From Dyadobacter sp. CY345 (GTDB lineage: Bacteria > Bacteroidota > Bacteroidia > Cytophagales > Spirosomataceae): a DNA stretch of 64,000 bases. The notes beneath the pieces are model-generated. The model ran no database searches and had not been told where the DNA came from. It saw only the letters and a program-made list of their open reading frames with translations. Below, in pieces: positions 1 through 8,693 of the stretch; within the stretch, counting starts at the first letter, position 1; every line of letters starts with the position of its first letter. A program made the position numbers and the translations under genes. The stretch lies in NCBI RefSeq assembly GCF_021502725.1, contig NZ_JAKFFS010000001.1, positions 124,001-188,000 on the forward strand, given 5' to 3'.

Positions 1-751
1 CTTTCAAAGCAGTATGCGCTTCTTTTGCTTTCTGTGCGATTTGTCCCAGGACGTCGATCACATCCTGTTCGCCGCGATCAAATCTGGCGCGGACGTCACT
101 GTGAACTTTCCCCGAAACTTTGCTAAGATTGGTATTGTAAGCGACATAAAGCTTGGGCAAAAGTGCCGGGTCTATTCTTTCGTAAAGTCCGTATCCCTGG
201 GTTTGAATCAGCGATTTGTCAAAATCCATATACACACAACCTTCATAACACTGGATAACACGGTCCTGCAAACCAGCAGCAATCCCCAATTCTTCCGTTT
301 CTGAAACCATCACCAGCTGTGGCAGAATTTCGATAGGGATTTCTACCTTGTAAAATTGCATCAAAGCCCTGAAAAGCGCGACAACAATTGCGCTGGAACC
401 AGACATTCCTACCTGACGGGGTATTGAGGATCGGTATCTTACAGTAAAATTCCGGTTGGGTAATTTGATATTGTTATCTTCACAATAATCAGCAAATTTT
501 TTGATGCCTGCTTTTATTAATGGAATTCCGCCATTGTAACCCAGCATACTGACAGAATCGCGCAGATGAAAAACGCTGCGGAATGTACTGCCATCCTGCG
601 GTTCTGGCTCTATGTGCAGCTCTGGGGATTCGTATAAAGAAATAGATGCTCCGAAATTCCGGACAGATATTGATATTGTTTTTCCAAAAAAACCGTCAGA
701 AGGATTTCCCAGCAGCCCGGCCCGGGCATATGCGCGTGTTTCAATAATCAA
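1..751 (-). CDS. GHMP-family sugar kinase (glucuronokinase-like), 3' end outside window
   Basis: The protein reads leftwards and runs off the window, so about 250 N-terminal residues are visible. The N-terminus has the GHMP substrate segment RAGLLGNPSDGFFGK (about residues 9-23), and near residue 122 lies the glycine/serine-rich ATP loop GMSGSSAIVVA. GHMP kinases phosphorylate small sugars or mevalonate-type substrates at the expense of ATP. The LLGNPSDG form is one I associate with glucuronokinase-like sugar-1-kinases, so a sugar-1-phosphate product is inferred. The only usable start is a TTG at 751, because an in-frame TAA lies just upstream and no ATG is available. The exact substrate is unknown. 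Confidence 0.82.
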   Translation of the reverse strand, partial: MIIETRAYARAGLLGNPSDGFFGKTISISVRNFGASISLYESPELHIEPEPQDGSTFRSVFHLRDSVSMLGYNGGIPLIKAGIKKFADYCEDNNIKLPNRNFTVRYRSSIPRQVGMSGSSAIVVALFRALMQFYKVEIPIEILPQLVMVSETEELGIAAGLQDRVIQCYEGCVYMDFDKSLIQTQGYGLYERIDPALLPKLYVAYNTNLSKVSGKVHSDVRARFDRGEQDVIDVLGQIAQKAKEAHTALK

Positions 752-890
752 TGTAAATATTTTTTAACGTCAAAGTAGTAACCTGTTGACGAAGCTTTAC
801 AGCTTTGTCCCTTAATAGAATCTGACGCTCAATAACGTAAAATTTATCAAAAAATAATGCTTAATTAAAATATTTTCTCTGCCAATTAAT

Positions 891-932
891 AAAAAAAGGA
901 CAGACCAGGTACGTATTCGACCCGATCTGTCC
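891..932 (-). terminator. Rho-independent terminator after the yceI-like gene
   Basis: On the minus strand a 9-bp stem (GGACAGATC with GGTCTGTCC, allowing one G-U pair) is followed by a run of seven T. It lies 20 bp past the YceI stop codon. Confidence 0.75.
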
Positions 933-952
933 GCCAATATTTCTGCCTAAAA

Positions 953-1489
953 TTAAGCTTGTTTAATCAACTGGATATTGATCACCAATTTGATTTCGTC
1001 GCCAACTACAACACCACCTGCTTCGGTTGTGGCGTTCCATGTTAAACCAAATTCCTTACGGCTGATTTTACCTGTAACCTCGAAACCCGCTTTGCTTTGA
1101 CCATAAAAGTCTGTCATCGCTCCGCCATATTCAGCATCTAAAACAACTGGATTCGTTACACCTTTAATGGTTAAATCACCTTTAAGTTTATAAGTGTCTT
1201 CACCCGTTTTTTCCAGACCTGTCGAAGCGAAAGTTAATTTTGGGTAATTTTCTGCATCAAAAAAGTCGCCTGAACGAAGGTGTTCGTCACGTTGAGCCTG
1301 ATTTGTGTCGATGCTGGCAACATCAGCAGAGAAATTAATACTTGCTGTTGTCAAATCGTCTCCGTCAGTTTCGGCCGTTCCTTCAAAAGTTTTGAATGCG
1401 CCTGTAACAGTTGAGATTACAAGGTGTTTCACTTTGAACTGAATCTCTGAATGCGTTGGGTCAATAACCCATGATGTTTTAGTTGACAT
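953..1489 (-). CDS. YceI-family protein, cytoplasmic form
   Basis: This 178-residue protein is a YceI-like lipocalin-fold protein. It starts MSTKTSWVIDPTHSEIQFKV, with the family's DxxHS motif, and has the RDEHLRSGDFFDAENYP block typical of the family. YceI proteins bind isoprenoid or other amphiphilic ligands in a beta barrel. No signal peptide is present when the ATG at 1489 is used; an upstream in-frame ATG at 1570 would add 27 residues that look non-coding. A second, secreted YceI paralogue lies at 25128-25658. The ligand is unknown. Confidence 0.88.
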   Translation of the reverse strand: MSTKTSWVIDPTHSEIQFKVKHLVISTVTGAFKTFEGTAETDGDDLTTASINFSADVASIDTNQAQRDEHLRSGDFFDAENYPKLTFASTGLEKTGEDTYKLKGDLTIKGVTNPVVLDAEYGGAMTDFYGQSKAGFEVTGKISRKEFGLTWNATTEAGGVVVGDEIKLVINIQLIKQA

Positions 1490-1567
1490 GATATCTAATG
1501 TTTTGATTAATATGTTTCTACATTTAATGTATATACATGTAAATGTCAGAAAAAGTTTTAAAAATGA

Positions 1568-1602
1568 CAAAAAAAATTCTCAATCTTTTTAGACTGAGAA
1601 TT
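1568..1602 (-). terminator. Rho-independent terminator after the lipoprotein-sorting-like gene
   Basis: On the minus strand an 8-bp stem (AATTCTCA / TGAGAATT, with an inner TCT/AGA pairing) is followed by eight T. It ends the leftward transcript from 1644-2378. Confidence 0.7.
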
Positions 1603-1643
1603 AAAGTACTGATAATGAAATGTTTACTTTTATTTATTTTAAA

Positions 1644-2378
1644 TTATTCTTTTGGCATAACGAAAATGGTTTCGTCGATCTTGGGATTTACCTGCAACGA
1701 TTTGATTGTCATGGCCATCGATGCTCCCGGCATCGCAGAAGTTTCAACTTCCGAAGTGAAGGGATAGGTTATGCCATCCACTTGTCTGAAATCTGATTGG
1801 TTATTTGTCGACTGGACATCCTGCCCATTTACGTTCATGAAGGCAACAACTTTCAAAACATAATACGTGTCTTTGGAAATGTAGTTGGTACGTTTGCCTC
1901 CATTTTTCAAATTTACAGTCACTTTGTAAATTTTTGCGCCTGCAAGGTCGTCCTCGCCGTCCAGTGTCAGGGTTTGTCCTTTTTCTTTGTAATTGTAAAG
2001 TCCGGTTAGATCGGTTTCTGCGGAGAGAGACTTAACTACTTCCTCTGGTAACGGTGTTGCTTTGGTTTGGCCAGCCATCGGATTAACAGACCAACCTTTG
2101 TCTTTATCAATAACCTGAATGATTGTCTGTCCTTGTACTGTTGTCTCACTACGGAACCCACGGTCCTGAACGATTGTGGTAATGACCGGAATTTCCATGT
2201 TCATTACCTTCATTTCTCCGGTTATTTTTACACTTTTCAACTTTGACAGTTTATCAGCACCACCCATCGCGGTAAGGTGCTTTGCTATAATCTCGTCAAC
2301 GGTTTGCGCAAAGGTGGATGTGCTTATCCCGGCTATGATCAAAAAGATCACCGACTTTAAAAATGTCTTATTTTGCAT
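1644..2378 (-). CDS. Secreted LolA/lipoprotein-sorting-like protein
   Basis: The 244-residue product has a clear Sec signal peptide (MQNKTFLKSV, then a hydrophobic stretch, then TFAQ at about residue 25). The mature part is rich in beta strands and starts VDEIIAKHLTAMGGADKL. This layout is common in Bacteroidota proteins labelled outer-membrane-lipoprotein-sorting-like, which resemble the LolA/LolB half-barrel. A periplasmic location is expected. Binding of a lipid or lipoprotein is inferred from the fold class only. It is transcribed leftwards and ends at its own terminator before the YceI gene, so the two are probably separate units. Confidence 0.7.
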   Translation of the reverse strand: MQNKTFLKSVIFLIIAGISTSTFAQTVDEIIAKHLTAMGGADKLSKLKSVKITGEMKVMNMEIPVITTIVQDRGFRSETTVQGQTIIQVIDKDKGWSVNPMAGQTKATPLPEEVVKSLSAETDLTGLYNYKEKGQTLTLDGEDDLAGAKIYKVTVNLKNGGKRTNYISKDTYYVLKVVAFMNVNGQDVQSTNNQSDFRQVDGITYPFTSEVETSAMPGASMAMTIKSLQVNPKIDETIFVMPKE

Positions 2379-2441
2379 TTGAGCTTGTTTTGATAAAGTG
2401 TAAATCTAGGGAATATTAGTTTAAAACCGAAGATGGTTAAG

Positions 2442-2642
2442 GTTGGACGGACAACTAGTCTGTTGAGCGTTGAAATTTTTGTTTACCCGTCCGATGGCGG
2501 AAAAAGCCATCGGACGGGTCGCTCGTACCGGTCGGACGGCTTTTTCTGCCGTCCGACCGGTAAAAAAACTGCGCAAGCCACAGCCGTTTTATTCGAACTT
2601 TGAATAAAAAAAACGAACAGACGAATGACGTTCTCGCCAAAT
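2442..2642. repeat. Tandem double-hairpin repeat, copy 1
   Basis: This is the first of two adjacent 201-bp copies starting GTTGGACGGACA. It holds two perfect 14-bp stem-loops: hairpin A at 2485-2498/2506-2519 with loop GGAAAAA, and hairpin B at 2527-2540/2548-2561 with loop TTTTTCT. B is close to an inverted copy of A, so the loops are nearly complementary. The short open frames across it are read through the palindromes and do not look like protein genes. Confidence 0.85.
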
Positions 2643-2843
2643 GTTGGACGGACATCTAATCTGTTGAGCGTTGAAATTTTTTTTTACCCGTCCGATGGCG
2701 GAAAAAGCCATCGGACGGGTCGCTCGTACCGGTCGGATGGCTTTTTCTGCCGTCCGACCGGTAAAAAAACTGCGCAAGCCACAGCCGTTTTATTCGAACT
2801 TTGAATAAAAAAAACGAACGAACCAAAAATGATCCGCTCGCCA
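2643..2843. repeat. Tandem double-hairpin repeat, copy 2
   Basis: This second 201-bp copy directly abuts copy 1 and differs by only a handful of substitutions. In hairpin B one stem base is changed (C to T) but still pairs as G-U, so the stem is kept. It ends about 24 bp before the atpG stop codon, so it lies between atpG and the upstream-oriented secreted-protein gene and could act as a 3' structure for the atpAG transcript. Confidence 0.85.
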
Positions 2844-2866
2844 AAATATATAAGTTCTTAAACTAA

Positions 2867-3754
2867 CTATGAATTTTTTAATGCTTCCGCACCACCAACA
2901 ATTTCAAGGATTTCTGTTGTAATTGCTGCCTGACGCGTACGGTTATAAACCAGTTTCAACGCTTTCAAAAGATCCTGAGCATTTTCAGTTGCCTTGTCCA
3001 TTGCTGTCATACGCGCGCCTTGTTCCGAAGCATTCGATTCAAGAACTGCGCGGTATAACTTGATCTTCAACGATTTTGGAATTAATTCAGCAAGAATTTC
3101 TTCCTCGTTTGGTTCAAATATATAATTAACCTCCGGTGCTTTAACTTGCTGTGCAGTGGTATCAGCAACGATCGGTAAAAACGGATCTGTATGAATTATT
3201 TGAGTTGCAACATTTTTAAATTCATTAAAAACAAGATCAACAACATCATAACGACCTTCTGAAAAGCCCTTCATGATGTTTTCTGCTGCTTCTTTAACGT
3301 TAACAAATTTAAGTCTTGTAAAAAGATCAGTAAAACCTGTGTTCACTTTAAATCCTCTGCGAACGAAAGCTTCTGCACCTTTTTTACCAATTGCAAAAAT
3401 CTCAACATTTCCTTTGCTCGCCTGCACTGAATATTTTTCATTGATCAGTTGCAAGGTTGCTTTGATAATATTAGTATTGAAAGCTCCGCATAATCCACGA
3501 TCGGACGTAACGACAATGATCAATACTTTTTCTATTGCACGAACGTCTTTCAGCGGGCTGTCAACAGAATTTTCAGAACCTGCCGACACTGTCGAAAGCA
3601 TTTGACCTAGCTTTTGGGCATAGGGACGCATTTGCAGGATATTGTCCTGAGCTCTGCGCAATTTAGCAGCCGCAACCATCTTCATGGCTTTGGTGATCTG
3701 CTGGGTGGAGTTAACCGAAACGATCCGGTTACGTACTTCTTTTAAGCTTGCCAT
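2867..3754 (-). CDS. atpG: ATP synthase F1 gamma subunit
   Basis: The 295-residue protein is the central rotor shaft of F1-ATPase. Both conserved ends are present: the N-terminal helix MASLKEVRNRIVSVNSTQQITKAM and the C-terminal helix with NRTRQAAITTEILEIVGGAEAL. The middle segment has the usual SDRGLCGAFNTNI sequence. Length is normal for the family. It lies 95 bp downstream of atpA on the same strand, with a 12-bp stem-loop in the gap. No other ATP synthase gene is in the window. Confidence 0.97.
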   Translation of the reverse strand: MASLKEVRNRIVSVNSTQQITKAMKMVAAAKLRRAQDNILQMRPYAQKLGQMLSTVSAGSENSVDSPLKDVRAIEKVLIIVVTSDRGLCGAFNTNIIKATLQLINEKYSVQASKGNVEIFAIGKKGAEAFVRRGFKVNTGFTDLFTRLKFVNVKEAAENIMKGFSEGRYDVVDLVFNEFKNVATQIIHTDPFLPIVADTTAQQVKAPEVNYIFEPNEEEILAELIPKSLKIKLYRAVLESNASEQGARMTAMDKATENAQDLLKALKLVYNRTRQAAITTEILEIVGGAEALKNS

Positions 3755-3792
3755 CTTAGGGAAATTAAATGCGGTCCGCCTGAGGTAATCAA

Positions 3793-3838
3793 TAAGTGAA
3801 AAATCAAAAACATGTCACTGCTTCTAATTTTTCACTTA
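3793..3838 (-). other. Stem-loop between atpA and atpG
   Basis: The sequence TAAGTGAAAAAT pairs with ATTTTTCACTTA over 12 bp with a 22-nt loop. It lies in the 95-bp atpA-atpG spacer. It has no strong T-run after the stem, so it may affect mRNA stability or the ratio of the two subunits rather than stop transcription (inference). Confidence 0.5.
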
Positions 3839-3849
3839 AAGCTTCTCTT

Positions 3850-5424
3850 TTAATATTTAGCTGAAATTTCTTTCGCTACTTTGTCTAGAACATCTGTGAT
3901 GTTGCTGTCAAGCTTACCTGCACGCAAAGCGGCAAGGGTTTCGCTGTATTGAGCAGAAAGAATAGTTAGGTATTCTTTGTCAAACTGCTTAACCTTATCA
4001 ACTGGAACTCTGTCTAACAATCCTTTTGTAGATGCATAAACAGTAGCCACCTGATGTTCAACTGGTACCGGAGCATATTGAGGTTGTTTCAATACTTCCT
4101 GGTTACGGCGTCCACGGTCAATCGCAAGTTTTGTAGAAGCATCAAGATCCGAACCGAATTTTGCAAAAGCTTCCAATTCACGGAACTGAGCCTGATCAAG
4201 TTTTAACGTACCTGATACTTTTTTCATTGACTTGATCTGAGCATTACCACCCACACGTGATACCGAAATACCTACGTTGATCGCAGGACGAATACCCGAG
4301 TTGAACAAGTTTGATTCAAGGAATATCTGTCCGTCAGTAATAGAAATTACGTTCGTTGGGATATAAGCAGAAACGTCACCAGCCTGTGTTTCAATAATTG
4401 GAAGTGCAGTTAATGAACCACCACCTTTAACTTTTCCGATCAGGGAAGGAGGAAGGTCATTCATGTTTGCAGCGATCGCATCATCATTGATGATTTTTGC
4501 AGCTCTTTCCAACAAACGGCTGTGAAGATAAAATACGTCACCTGGATAAGCCTCACGTCCCGGAGGGCGACGAAGCAACAAGGAAACTTCACGATATGAA
4601 ACTGCTTGTTTTGAAAGGTCATCGTAAACAATAAGTGCAGGACGACCAGTATCACGGAAGTATTCACCGATTGCAGCACCTGTAAACGGAGCATAAAATT
4701 GCATTGGTGAAGGATCCGATGCACCAGCTGCTACGATTACCGTATAGTCCATTGCACCATAACGGCGAAGTGTCGCTTCGATACCTTTGATTGTTGAAGC
4801 CTTCTGGCCGCAAGCTACATAGATACAAAATACAGGCTCGCCTTTATCGTAATATTCTCTTTGATTGATGATTGTATCAATAGCAACAGCTGTTTTTCCA
4901 GTCTGGCGGTCACCGATAATCAACTCACGTTGTCCACGTCCGATTGGAATCATTGCATCAATTGCCTTGATACCAGTCTGAAGAGGCTCAGTTACTGGCT
5001 GACGGAAAATAACACCCGGCGCTTTACGCTCAAGTGGCATTTCAAAAAGCTCTCCCTGAAGAGGACCCATACCGTCGATTGGTTCAGCCAAAGTGTTAAC
5101 AACACGGCCTACAATCCCATCACCAACTCTTACTGAAGCGATTTCCTTCGTACGCTTCACTGTGTCGCCTTCTTTGATTTCACTTGAATCACCAAGTAAA
5201 ACGGCTCCAACATTATCTTCCTCGAGGTTTAGTGCGAGGGCCTTTAAGCCATTTTCGAAAACAAGCAGCTCACCCGCCTGTACTTCAGAAAGGCCATAAA
5301 TGCGGGCAACACCGTCACCAACTTGAAGGACTGTTCCTACTTCTTCGAGTTCCGCTACCGATTTAGCGCCTGCAAGTTGTTCCCGCAGGATGGCCGAAAC
5401 TTCGTCCGGTCTAACAGATACCAT
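3850..5424 (-). CDS. atpA: ATP synthase F1 alpha subunit
   Basis: The 524-residue protein is the non-catalytic nucleotide-binding subunit of F1. It has the P-loop [14 protein letters not shown] (near residue 170) and the alpha/beta signature region [32 protein letters not shown]. It starts [17 protein letters not shown], as is usual. Upstream, on the minus strand at 5482-5475, lies TACCTTTG, which fits the Bacteroidetes -7 element, although no good -33 element is spaced correctly. The gene upstream is divergent, so atpH, atpF and the membrane subunits are not adjacent. Confidence 0.98.
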   Translation of the reverse strand: MVSVRPDEVSAILREQLAGAKSVAELEEVGTVLQVGDGVARIYGLSEVQAGELLVFENGLKALALNLEEDNVGAVLLGDSSEIKEGDTVKRTKEIASVRVGDGIVGRVVNTLAEPIDGMGPLQGELFEMPLERKAPGVIFRQPVTEPLQTGIKAIDAMIPIGRGQRELIIGDRQTGKTAVAIDTIINQREYYDKGEPVFCIYVACGQKASTIKGIEATLRRYGAMDYTVIVAAGASDPSPMQFYAPFTGAAIGEYFRDTGRPALIVYDDLSKQAVSYREVSLLLRRPPGREAYPGDVFYLHSRLLERAAKIINDDAIAANMNDLPPSLIGKVKGGGSLTALPIIETQAGDVSAYIPTNVISITDGQIFLESNLFNSGIRPAINVGISVSRVGGNAQIKSMKKVSGTLKLDQAQFRELEAFAKFGSDLDASTKLAIDRGRRNQEVLKQPQYAPVPVEHQVATVYASTKGLLDRVPVDKVKQFDKEYLTILSAQYSETLAALRAGKLDSNITDVLDKVAKEISAKY

Positions 5425-5711
5425 AGTATAATTGACTTATTTAGAGTATAGTAGTAAGTTTTTGAAATCAGCCGCAAAGGTAGGCTTAATTCTTTAAATA
5501 AAGAATACTTCACTTAAAAAAGTGGCTACAAAAATTAGATTTTTCCAAGTTTACTACTCTGTGCTATTACAGAGGCGTAAAAATATAGAATTTCAGGCAT
5601 TTAAAAGGTTTTTAAAACTTTTTTAGGTACTAATTGTGTTTTTGTTGTAATTGAGTTCGTTAATAACTAATACTTATCAAAAATTTAATTTTCTGACGAT
5701 CCTTAAGTAGA

Positions 5712-6470
5712 ATGTACAAATTAGAAAAAACCATTTTAACCTCTGTATTATGTATCGGTTTAGCTGCATCACAAGGGTTCGCACAAGCACCTAAAAAAGT
5801 AACCAAACCAGCAGCGACAGTTAAGAAGTCCACAGCCACAGTAACAAAGGCAGTACCTGCATCAAATGTACTCAAGAATCAGATGGATTCATTATCTGCG
5901 GCGATCGGAGTAAGTTTTTCCAATTCATTAGCGTCTCAGGGAATTACTGGTATCAATACGGCAATTCTCAATAAAACGATCTCAGCGTCACTTAAAGGAG
6001 AAAAAACAACTTTTAGCTCTGAGGAAGCAAACAAATTTATTGGTGAGTATTTTCAAAAATTAACTGAAGAAAAAGGAGCCGTGGTAAAAATTGAAGGAGA
6101 AAAGTTTTTGGAAGAAAACAAGAAAAAGACAGGAATAACCACAACTGAGAGTGGATTGCAGTATTCTGTTATTAAAATGGGAGATGGTCCTAAACCAACA
6201 GCCACTGACAAAGTAAAAACACATTATCACGGCACTTTGACCAATGGAACAGTTTTTGATAGTTCTGTTGATCGCGGTGAGCCGGTTGAGTTTCCGGTAA
6301 ATGGTGTGATTAAAGGGTGGACAGAAGCGCTACAGCTTATGCCGGTTGGTTCGAAATGGAAATTATTTATTCCTTATTCTCTGGCTTACGGTGAACGCGC
6401 GGCAGGTCCTCAGATTCCAGCTTATTCAGCTTTAGTATTTGAAGTTGAATTATTAGAAATTGTTAAATAG
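5712..6470 (+). CDS. Secreted FKBP-type peptidyl-prolyl isomerase (Mip/FkpA-like)
   Basis: The 252-residue protein has a signal peptide ending near GFAQA. A lysine/alanine/threonine-rich linker follows, then a helical dimerisation-type region (DSLSAAIGVSFSNSLASQGI to about residue 135), then a C-terminal FKBP domain with VKTHYHGTLTNGTVFDSS and PAYSALVFEVELLEI. This is the FKBP22/Mip architecture. It catalyses proline cis-trans isomerisation in the periplasm. The processing protease follows 18 bp later on the same strand, which suggests a shared envelope-quality-control transcript. Confidence 0.93.
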   Translation: MYKLEKTILTSVLCIGLAASQGFAQAPKKVTKPAATVKKSTATVTKAVPASNVLKNQMDSLSAAIGVSFSNSLASQGITGINTAILNKTISASLKGEKTTFSSEEANKFIGEYFQKLTEEKGAVVKIEGEKFLEENKKKTGITTTESGLQYSVIKMGDGPKPTATDKVKTHYHGTLTNGTVFDSSVDRGEPVEFPVNGVIKGWTEALQLMPVGSKWKLFIPYSLAYGERAAGPQIPAYSALVFEVELLEIVK

Positions 6471-6488
6471 TTAACAAAAATTCGACGA

Positions 6489-8606
6489 ATGAAAAAATAC
6501 CTGATCACTCTTATTCCTGTTGTATTACTTGGCTGGCAGCGAGGTCCCGTACAGCAAAATGCAATCGTTACTACGGAAACTTCACTGGCGGAAGATATAA
6601 AGCCGACAGTTGCGCAGTATAAGGCCGAAGAACTTTCGACGCGAATTCTATCAAATTATCACTATCGTAAAATAAAACTGAATGACTCTTTGTCGTCAGC
6701 TATTTTCGATAAATACATTGATGGTATTGACCATGGTCGCTTGTACTTTCTGGCTTCTGATATGGCAGAATTCGAAAAGTACAGGTATTCTTTTGATGAC
6801 TTTTTACAAAAGAGAGAACTGGATGTCCCTTTCAACATGTATAACCTTTTCAGAAAGCGTTATCAGGAAAGAAGCGAGTATATCCAGACGCTTTTGAAAA
6901 CGCCAAAGCCGTTTGATTATACCGTAGACGAATCATTAAACACAGACCGTGAGAAAGTAGCCTGGGCTAAATCAAATGACGAGTTAAATGATACCTGGAG
7001 GAAGTATTTGAAAAGCGAAGCGCTTGATTTGAAACTCGCCGGAAAAGCCGACTCATCAGTGGTTAAAACGATGAGCGATCGTTATAAAAATCGTGACCGT
7101 GGTTTGAGCCGTATCAGAACAGAACAGGTTTTCCAGATGTTTATGAATGCGTATGCCGAATCGATGGATCCGCATACAAGTTACATGGCGCCGACTTCTG
7201 CTGACCGTTTCAAACAGGAAATGAGCCAGTCGGTTGAAGGTATTGGGGCACTGCTTCGTGAGGAAGACAACTACATTAAAATTGTTGAAGTAATACCGGG
7301 CGGCCCGGCTTTCAAAGGCAAACAGCTTAAGAAGGAAGATAAAATTATTGGTGTTGCGCAAGGTGACGACGGTAAATTTGTGGACCTGGTAGGTTGGTTT
7401 GTGGATGATGCCGTTAAGCTGATTAAGGGTACTAAGGGTACAGTAGTTCGTTTGCAAATTTTATCGGCAGACGCTTTATCAAGCACTCCTCCGAAAGAGA
7501 TCCGATTGGTTCGTGAAAAAATCAAACTGGAAGATTCTCGCGCTAAGAAGGAAATTGTTTCCGTAAATACAGGAAATAAAGACTACAAAATTGGCGTGAT
7601 TGATATTCCGTTGTTCTATCGCGACTTCGAAGGTGCGCAGCAGAAAGAAAAAGAATTCTCAAGCACAACGCGTGATGTTCAAAAGTTGATCGCCGAACTG
7701 CAAGCTGAAAGTGTTGACGGAATTGTAATTGATTTGCGTAATAATGGGGGAGGTTCTTTAACCGAGGCTGTTTCATTGACAGGTTTATTTATCAACAAAG
7801 GTCCGGTAGTTCAGGTTAAAGAAGGTCAGGGAGAAATTCAGGTTGAGACTGATAATGACCCAATGATCGCTTACAATGGTCCAATGGCGGTTATGGTGAA
7901 TCGTTTCAGTGCTTCTGCATCGGAAATTTTTGCTGCTGCTATTCAGGATTACAAACGTGGAATTATTGTTGGAGAACAAACTTACGGTAAAGGAACAGTG
8001 CAGACTTTGATTGATCTAAACCAGTGGGCTCCGAAAGAAACGGATCAGCTTGGGCAGGTAAAATTGACAGTTGCGAAATTCTATCGTATCAATGGAAGCA
8101 GCACGCAGCTGAAAGGTGTTGTGCCTGATATGGAATTACCGTCCGCATTTAAAGTCAATGAATATGGAGAAGGATCGCAGCCAAGTGCATTGCCTTGGGA
8201 TCAAATTGCTTCTTCGAAATACGAGAGCGCTAATAATATCAATGAAAAAATCGTTGGTCAGCTTCGTGATAAGTACAAACAACGTTTGAAATCTGATGAA
8301 GAATTGAAAACGTTGGTGAAAACACTAGATGACTTTAAAAAAGCACGTGAAAATAAAATGGTTTCATTGCAGGAAACGAAACGTAAAGTAGAACGCGACG
8401 AAGCTGAAAAGAAACGCGCTGCCATGAAACAGCTTGGTGAGGATGCAGAGGAGGAAGACGAGGATGCTGATCCGAAAGTAGCGACCGAAGCACCGAAAGA
8501 TGTCAAAAAGAAAAAGGATATCTACATTACGGAGACTGGCCGCATACTTGCAGATTTGATCGTTGCGTCGAAAGAGCCAAGCTTGGCCGGAGCGAAGAAA
8601 AAGTAA
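6489..8606 (+). CDS. prc: C-terminal processing periplasmic protease (Prc/Tsp type, S41)
   Basis: The 705-residue protein carries an N-terminal hydrophobic export signal, a helical Prc N-terminal domain, a PDZ domain (SVEGIGALLREEDNYIKI onwards, about residues 250-335) and the S41 catalytic domain. The nucleophile serine lies in NRFSASASEIFAAA and the general-base lysine in EQTYGKGTVQT; the oxyanion region GIVIDLRNNGGGS is present. A charged, lysine/glutamate-rich tail follows (about residues 590-690). It degrades or trims periplasmic proteins from the C-terminus. It is co-oriented with the FKBP gene and ends at a strong hairpin. Confidence 0.95.
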   Translation: MKKYLITLIPVVLLGWQRGPVQQNAIVTTETSLAEDIKPTVAQYKAEELSTRILSNYHYRKIKLNDSLSSAIFDKYIDGIDHGRLYFLASDMAEFEKYRYSFDDFLQKRELDVPFNMYNLFRKRYQERSEYIQTLLKTPKPFDYTVDESLNTDREKVAWAKSNDELNDTWRKYLKSEALDLKLAGKADSSVVKTMSDRYKNRDRGLSRIRTEQVFQMFMNAYAESMDPHTSYMAPTSADRFKQEMSQSVEGIGALLREEDNYIKIVEVIPGGPAFKGKQLKKEDKIIGVAQGDDGKFVDLVGWFVDDAVKLIKGTKGTVVRLQILSADALSSTPPKEIRLVREKIKLEDSRAKKEIVSVNTGNKDYKIGVIDIPLFYRDFEGAQQKEKEFSSTTRDVQKLIAELQAESVDGIVIDLRNNGGGSLTEAVSLTGLFINKGPVVQVKEGQGEIQVETDNDPMIAYNGPMAVMVNRFSASASEIFAAAIQDYKRGIIVGEQTYGKGTVQTLIDLNQWAPKETDQLGQVKLTVAKFYRINGSSTQLKGVVPDMELPSAFKVNEYGEGSQPSALPWDQIASSKYESANNINEKIVGQLRDKYKQRLKSDEELKTLVKTLDDFKKARENKMVSLQETKRKVERDEAEKKRAAMKQLGEDAEEEDEDADPKVATEAPKDVKKKKDIYITETGRILADLIVASKEPSLAGAKKK

Positions 8607-8612
8607 GATAGA

Positions 8613-8670
8613 TTTTAATACAAAAAATGGACAGTTGGTGCAAACCGGCTGTCCATTTTTTGTATTAAAA
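8613..8670. terminator. Bidirectional terminator between prc and the efflux operon
   Basis: A perfect 22-bp inverted repeat (8613-8634 with 8649-8670) encloses a 14-nt loop. A-runs on one arm and T-runs on the other make it a terminator for both the rightward prc unit and the leftward efflux operon. Confidence 0.9.
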
Positions 8671-8693
8671 TATTGATAATTTTTTCGCCAGTC

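Noticed and set aside
2455..2844. Several small open frames over the 201-bp repeats
   Set aside because: They read straight through perfect palindromes and are duplicated with the repeat, so they are not genes.
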